Shown piece by piece: positions 58,401-64,000 of a stretch of DNA of 64,000 nucleotides (position 1 is its first letter; every line of letters begins with the position of its first letter). The notes under the pieces are model-generated. The model had not been told where the DNA came from, did not search any database, and saw nothing but the letters and a program-made list of their open reading frames with translations. Source of the DNA: Sequoia sempervirens (Eukaryota > Streptophyta > Pinopsida > Cupressales > Cupressaceae); NCBI GenBank assembly GCA_007258455.2, contig VDFB02193867.1:528892657-528956656 (forward strand), given 5' to 3'. The position numbers and the translations under genes were made by a program.

Positions 58401-58912
58401 GGGATTTATTGCTAAAGCCCTCTTGTCATATGTTGCATTAGTGAGTTCCATTACCACTTCATTTTTGACAAATTTCAACATAGGAATAGGTTTGATGGAG
58501 CATAGACCTATAACCTTTCTAATCACTTCTTTAGTTATCATGTTAGTAATGCTGGTCTAAACAAATTTGTCATGGGATCTTCTTAATGCTATTTTAACTC
58601 ACTTTCTATCAAAACAAAAATTTGGAAGCCATTGTCATACATCCAATTTCTTTGTGACTAGGTTTTGATAATCAAGCTTTACTTGGAAAAGTTGTCTATA
58701 GTCAATTCATTCATCCATAGATCTGCTAGCTTAGTGTGATCAAATTCTTCCATTTTTCCATGAATATAGATTTTTATATCCTCAATTGGCAAAACCCCAT
58801 ATGGAACATGTGAAAAAATGCATAACGGGTCATCTTCTATTGATTTTGTAAGATATTTCTTAAACTTAGGTTGTAGTTTCTTTGTAATCTCAATTACCCT
58901 CGATGTAGCCAT
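55479..58912 (-). pseudogene. Extra broken ORF region in place of pol
   Basis: Starts MATSRVIEITKKLQPKFKKY at 58912. Later pieces: 58541-58053 (ITKEVIRKVIGLCSIKPIPM ... LPKTKGVKWLQGRPIAHHI), 57684-57355 (basic, GTKKKRATLVAPPIAPTKKR, nuclear-signal-like), 56664-56218 (very acidic, rich in E, D, N, T), and 55832-55479 (likely coiled coil, LFQYYMKWPTATQSIKSEMD). All lie in order on one strand and are broken by stops between them, so they look like one decayed protein of roughly 1000 residues. No retroelement enzyme motif is present. Family not recognised; similar in style to the ORF at 5.6-6.5 kb. Confidence 0.5.
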
Positions 58913-59569
58913 TACAAAATAGATTCAAATTGCTTTCAAACTAGGGTAAACAAGATTTTTAAATACCTTTTTCTTTCACTCACTGAACTAGGGTTTTGAT
59001 GCACCAAATTTCATATTTCCTTGCTAACTCATTCATTGCTTTGCTCCTTCTCAATGCTCATTATGAATATTTTTTTCTTAGTGAAATTACTCATATAATC
59101 CTTTGATTTGACCTAATTTCACATTGAATGCTTCAAACAATAAATCTAGCAACCCTTTCATTATATGCACAATCAACTTTTGATGCTTTGAACACAAACT
59201 TCTACATTATCATATTTTCTTCCACAATCTTCACCAAAAAATAAAACATGGCGATCTACATCACATATATTCATGTTGAGGCATCAACACCCCTTTTTTA
59301 GTAGGGGATATAGGATATTCATTAAAGTTCCCCCCTGAGCCAAAGCTATTAACTTAGTTTCCAAAGGAAACATCTGCATTGGATGGTGGCATAGATTCAT
59401 CCTTGACTTCAGTCTCTTCTTTCTCCAAATATTTTCCATTTCCTTCTTTTTTCTACCAGATCAGCCCTTTTTATTGGTTAATTCCTCACTAGATTGTCCT
59501 TCCTCATATTTTTACTTCTGCAAAACTTAGCAATATATCCAGGCCTGTTGTAATTGTAACTGTGACATT

Positions 59570-60330
59570 CTTCTAACCAATATTCCTTCCATTCATTCTA
59601 GATATGCATTGATTAGATTTATGCCCAAATTCATAACATGTATAATAGTAGCCTTTGAAAGATTGAATCATTCTACCATTGTTATTATCATTCATCATTT
59701 GACTTATACACTCACTAGCTCTATGATCAAATTTCTTGCATGTAAAGAATTGACTAGTAAAGGATGGAACATTTTGATTCATTTTGCTTCTACATTGCAT
59801 TGCATTATGTCCAAATTTATTGCAGGAATGGAAAAAACCATTAAAATATGGGTACCTTTGTGCATTTGGTTGTCTAACCAGTCGTCTTCTTTGATTTTGA
59901 ATCTAATTGCCATTATTCTTCTTATCTTCAATCTTCTTTTTAGTATTTGATGTCTAATTTGACTTTGAACTTTCTACTATTTCGAACCCTAATCCACCTT
60001 TAGCCTTAGATCCTTTCTTATTTGCTATCATTTCATCAAGCTTTGTAGTACTCATCTTAAATTTGTATTCAAGACTCATTACTTTCTCCACAACTGATCT
60101 CAAATTCACAACTTCTAGTTCAATGCTTGTGCATTCCTCAAATTTTCTTTTCACCATTGCATTCAAACATTCCTTAATTCTTTTCATCTCTTCAACTTGC
60201 ACTTTCAAAGTAGTGATGGTTTCATTTGCTTACTTTAATTGTTCACTAACTTCCTTATGATTTTCTCTAAGCTTCTTGATTTTCTCTCTCAATTTTTTGA
60301 TTCATTAAACTCCTTTTACATTTTCCTTCT
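59570..60330 (-). pseudogene. copia-type Gag C-terminal region with three altered zinc knuckles
   Basis: The minus strand reads a helical segment (VQVEEMKRIKECLNAMVK ... LRSVVEKVMSLEYKFKMS), then TTKLDEMIANKKGSKAKGGL GFE-type sequence, the coiled-coil to knuckle transition of plant copia Gag (SIRE-like, inference). Three knuckle-like motifs follow: HSCNKFGHNAMQC, FTCKKFDHRASEC and YTCYEFGHKSNQC. In each, the first Cys of CX2CX4HX4C is replaced by an aromatic or other residue. Stops near 59950 and 60240 break the frame. Confidence 0.7.
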
Positions 60331-60527
60331 GATGTTTGTTTTCACCTTCAGTCCTTTCAAGATCTTCAAGGGAAACTTTGAGTTCTCCATCTTTGTCAAG
60401 CATACAGTCTTACTTTATAATTCAAAAAAAAAGAATCTATTCCAAAGGAGTAGTAATTTTTCTATCAACCATGTGTTTAATCTCCAAGATATTTCCCAAG
60501 TGATTAAGCTCCTTCCAAGGAGCCAAT

Positions 60528-60540
60528 CTCTCATAACAAT
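60528..60540 (-). promoter_or_regulatory. Degenerate Met-tRNA primer-binding site
   Basis: In minus sense, ATTGTTATGAGAG directly follows the LTR end ...TTCAACA. It matches TTGGTATCAGAG at 10 of 12 positions. Position and similarity fix the element's orientation. Confidence 0.7.
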
Positions 60541-63500
60541 TGTTGAACACCTAGAATACTGAGAGGGGGGTGAATTAGTAATCTCTTAAACCATTCAAAC
60601 ATTAAACATCCAATCACCAAATAATATAATTGCAATAAAGAAAGAAACCATGAAACATCAACAACACCACATAACACATGAAAACTAGGATTTTTACGTG
60701 GAAAACCAAAAATGAGAAAAACCACGGCAAGGATTAGCTCACAATATATTATGCTGATTATGGTACATATACAGAAGTGCTCACTGTAGGTGGACTCACT
60801 GCCCCAAAGAAAAAGATATAAGAGAGATGGTAGCTCACAATATATTTTCAATTGTTACAATAACATCTATCGTATGCATGAAATATAGGTCTAATGAATC
60901 TCATGAATGATATATTTTTGGGTAAGATTTATAGGCTACTCTTGCACTCTTAGGATGTTTCACCTAAAAGGAGAGAGATAAACCCAACTCAAAAGTCTAG
61001 GTGGTTCACTCAATTTAAGATATGTATGATGAAACTATGTCTAAATGAAATGATTTGGATGAAATTAAGTATTAAAATTGATTGATTAAATATGCAAAAC
61101 GTAAGAAATGTGACTTGTTTGAAAACACATTATGTAATGCAAAAAAACCTAGAAATGAAAGCAAATAGTAACAGAACTTGATGAAACTGAAAGTGTGCAT
61201 CTAGAATGTGGATGGAGATTGGAAGTAGCTTATGGAATGTTGATAATCCTAATTCTCAGGCCTGGTGGGACTCATTCACCATTCTGGGCGAATTAGTCCC
61301 AATTTTGTAAAACTATTCTAGAACCTATTTCTAACAAAAGGGTATCTAAAAATGCAGAAAACTCAAAATTGACTTGGAAGTGGGACTGATTCACCACCCA
61401 TGGCGAATTATTCCACTTTTTAATTTTTGAATATTCAAGAGTGGAATTTGGGGCTTTGGGTCTGCACTTTGGCTTGCTACAGGTGTCCACTTCCGAAACT
61501 CTGATTTCCAAACCTGAAAATGAGTTTTTTTTATTTTTTTACTTGTTGAATGAAGAGAAGACTTGAGAAACCTTGCAACTTTATTCTTAAGGATTTCCAA
61601 GCTTCCAAGAGACCTAGATCTACAAACACACAAGAAGAGAAGAAGAAATGTTGGATGTTAAGGCATGGGGGTTTGCCTTGGTCTAACCCATTTTAGGTAA
61701 TTAAACCAAAATGATGAAAGAATGGAATGAAACATGCCATAATGGAATTGATTACCTTCTCATGATGTTTGATCTTGAAATCCTGAAGCAAACATGAAGG
61801 ATCTGCCCTTGAAGGTCTAAAAATTGATATCTTGGTGACTTGAAGTGATAAAACCCTAAGTTGCTTGACTTGAGATGGAGGATTGGTGGATGAATGAATG
61901 GTAAGAGATGTGAATTAGGGTTAACATACTTATATTTATAGAAATTTCACTTATTTTACCCATTAATACCTCATCACAACCTGACATGTAATGAGATTAA
62001 ACTTAAATTTCACTTTTTTCCCACTCAAAGGTCAAAATTGGGCCAAATGGGACTCATTCGCCACCCATGGAGAATGGGTCCCACCTAGATGGGATTGATT
62101 TGCCATGGATGGGGAATGGGTCCCACATGGGACATTTTGACAACTAGGAAACCAAGAGATAAGGAAATAAGGTTTAAATTACAACTTTGTTGGGTATTTT
62201 ATCAATTTAAGCCTTGAGATGCACAATATGGGTTAATAGGGGCCTATTAGTGGTGATGTAAAGGTTAATTAGGGATTGGGACATAGAATTCAATGTGAAA
62301 GTGTGATTAAATACACTTTACAACACTAAAATGAGGTCCACATAGCCTAGGAAGGCACAAGAACCAATGTGAATGTGTGAGACACATTACAACACTAGTT
62401 TAACATTAAGTTTAATTCAAAAACCTTCTAGATTGATGTAATAAAGCATTTGAACACATCTTATAATGTTGAATTATGGAGAAAATGGGTTCATTAAGTC
62501 TAGAAAAGTGTGAAAGTCCATTACAAGACTTTACAACACCTTCACAAGACATCGTTAAAAGCATGTTATTTAATTTGCAAGGGTCCAAGACCTAGTGTGG
62601 ATGCGTAAAATGCCTCACAACACTTGAATCAAGGCCTCATTAAGTCCATTTTATCGTGAATTATTCCCATGTCAAGCAAGAGGTCCTTTTTTCTATAGCA
62701 CAACTCAATAAACTAGCTCTACACAGTTCATCTAATTTTGATCTAACACTTTGGTTTCCTCTATATTCACATCACTTTAATTTCTATTCAAAATTCACAA
62801 CTAAAATTTGCGTTGGTTTGATAATATTAACATGTATGACATTCACAATTCATTTATCACACACCTCAAAATACTAGAAAATATCTAACATACATATCCA
62901 CTTCAAGCATAACATCAATTTCAACCTAATTAGATGTAATATTCAAAACATAACTTGTTCGGCTTCAATCCTTTTCTCACATGCTTTGCACCAAGGTTCA
63001 AAAATCAGAAAACTTGAAATAGGTCAGCATGGACCTATAATAGATCCCACATAATACTACAACACTTATTTAGCTTTCACATGCCTTCACACTTATTAGG
63101 TCAACACTGTAGAAGACCTAATACCAAAATTCTTCAACTATGTATCCACATTCAAACATGTGGACCTCAAAACTCAACACCAACTGGAATTTGTACACCA
63201 TTTCCATCTATCAACTTATCCTCAAAAGGAAAAATCCAAAAACTTATCTGCAAAGAAGTGTGAACTCTCCCACTCAAATACACTTACTGTACATAAAATA
63301 ACTGTAAAATGCCAGACCGAACTTATGTTCCTTAGATATTTCAAACCAAAAGCCAAAACATGATGAAATTTTGGAATCAAATACTTCTAACAACCAACAA
63401 AATAATGTTAGAAGCACATAGTTTAAACTTCAATTGTGGATTAGTGTGGACCCAAAAAAAATGCTCTATCACACTGAATTAACAAAATTGACACTGAGTC

Positions 63501-63727
63501 CATTTCCAACACTTGACTAACTTCTCCAGATCAAACCATATTGAAAAATTATATATTGTAATCAATTCAAGACCTATTAGAACCAACCAAAATGATTTGC
63601 ACCAAAATCTTCATATCAAGATGCAATGTTGACATTAATGACAACACTTGCAACACATAGTAATATACCTTGTACTTATCCATCATGCTCATGTTGCCAA
63701 CAAAACATTAATGACATTCTTCCAACA
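60541..63727 (-). repeat. 5' LTR (minus sense) split by a solo LTR
   Basis: 60541-60903 and 62703-63727 together match the LTR at 51009-55025 (shared strings include aacatcaacaacaccacata and ttggaatcaaatacttctaac). Ends tgttgaacacc and cttccaaca. The interruption is the solo LTR at 60904-62702. Confidence 0.88.
60904..62702 (-). mobile_element. Solo LTR of the Tat-like family
   Basis: Related to the LTRs at 38349 and 43221: ctcttgcactcttaggatg...cacctaaaaggagagag near 60940, and similar order to the end (cttttttctatagcaca). Flanks TCTCA (60899-60903) and ACTCA (62703-62707) differ at one base and fit a 5-bp target duplication; the uninvaded LTR at 51 kb has aactct at this place. It contains four GGGACT-type palindromes (61264, 61379, 62049, 62088). 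Confidence 0.8.
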
Positions 63728-64000
63728 TCTTCTACCTCCTCCTTAAAACACTTCAAAATATTTAAACTCTCCTCTTCAACATCCTTATGGGATTTTAATT
63801 TAAACTTCTCAATATTTAGGGTAGGTAATCCGCTTATTTATTTTCATCCTTTGTTGGGTATGGTATAGTGGAAGAAAGATTAAATTCTCTAATGGGATAT
63901 GTGCAGGATCATGATGGGCCAAAAAGTGGCGATATGATGGGTATTTGTAGGGTATGTGGCTGACGACTTTTCTTTTACCCAAAATTGATGAAATGAAAAG
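63728..64000. other. Flank beyond the composite element, no gene seen
   Basis: Host sequence outside the LTR end. Only short chance ORFs that begin inside the LTR. Confidence 0.6.

Larger units (their letters stand above)
51009..63727 (-). mobile_element. Large composite copia-like element lacking pol
   Basis: Two LTRs of ~1.3-1.4 kb (TGTTG...CAACA on both strands) lie at 51009-55025 and 60541-63727, each enlarged by later insertions. Flanks are TCTTT (51004-51008) and TCTTC (63728-63732), a 5-bp target duplication with one change. In minus sense: 5' LTR 63727-60541, degenerate Met-tRNA PBS ~60540-60528, copia-type Gag C-terminal region 60330-59570, an unrelated broken ORF region 58912-55479, PPT 55040-55026, 3' LTR. 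Integrase, RT and RNase H are absent. Confidence 0.85.

Noticed and set aside
60919..62700. Solo LTR boundaries at 60919 and 62700
   Set aside because: Shifting to 60904-62702 aligns the first 18 bp with the other LTRs and gives near-matching TCTCA/ACTCA flanks.

Overview
This looks like nuclear DNA from a seed plant, most likely a gymnosperm/conifer-type giant genome. That identification is inference. It rests on one intact gene in 64 kb, dense layers of decayed and nested retroelements, degenerate interstitial plant-telomere-like repeats (TTTAGGG variants), low CpG outside the gene, and plant-only gene families (L-type lectin receptor kinase, PLS-type PPR, LRR receptor). There are two assembly gaps: 100 N at 6546-6645 and 869 N at 22391-23259.

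Layout. 0-4 kb: minus-strand Ty3/gypsy gag-pol remnant (protease, RT, RNase H), with an in-frame 210-bp duplication in the RNase H. 4-6.5 kb: a dispersed short motif, then a plus-strand element-type ORF. 7.7-8.3 kb: an AT-rich element with terminal inverted repeats. 10.7-11.2 kb: PPR pseudogene. 12.28-13.6 kb: a decayed chimera in which a histone H4 pseudogene, interrupted by an intron-like segment, runs into a UPL5-like ubiquitin-domain/E3-ligase fragment. 14.5-16.0 kb: remnant of a multi-exon gene or gag with recognisable splice sites. 20.2-21.4 kb: tandem array of hairpins built from PPR coding sequence. 22.1-23.5 kb: CT-rich minisatellite with a gap, plus a CATA microsatellite. 25.7-29.7 kb: deleted minus-strand Ty1/copia element with LTRs, PBS, PPT, gag and protease. 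30.7-32.9 kb: 5'-truncated minus-strand LINE. 35.75-36.5 kb: LRR receptor pseudogene. 37.85-45.2 kb: a plus-strand LINE fragment split by a complete but pol-less Tat-like gypsy element (38349-44828, TSD AAACT). 45.3-45.9 kb: long foldback. 46681-48897: the one intact gene, an intronless L-type lectin receptor-like kinase. 50.2-50.85 kb: copia RT remnant. 51009-63727: a large minus-strand copia-like element whose pol position is occupied by an unrelated broken ORF. One of its LTRs is invaded by GA repeats, telomere-like repeats and a second PPR-derived hairpin array. The other LTR is invaded by a solo LTR of the 38-45 kb family.

Most notable: two separate arrays of near-perfect hairpins (20.2-21.4 and 53.7-54.9 kb) are both made of the PPR segment reading CGSIDKA...MPQRN(V/G)VSW. 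A free PPR pseudogene of the same segment lies at 10.7 kb. One hairpin (54359-54470) has identical 52-nt arms and another (20412-20577) has 81-nt arms with two mismatches. PPR genes are known small-RNA targets in plants, and inverted duplication of target genes is the accepted model for the birth of some plant MIRNA genes, so these arrays are candidates for PPR-directed hairpin small-RNA loci. Function is not shown by sequence alone. All three LTR elements with both LTRs in view lack integrase, RT and RNase H in their internal regions, so each would depend on enzymes supplied in trans.
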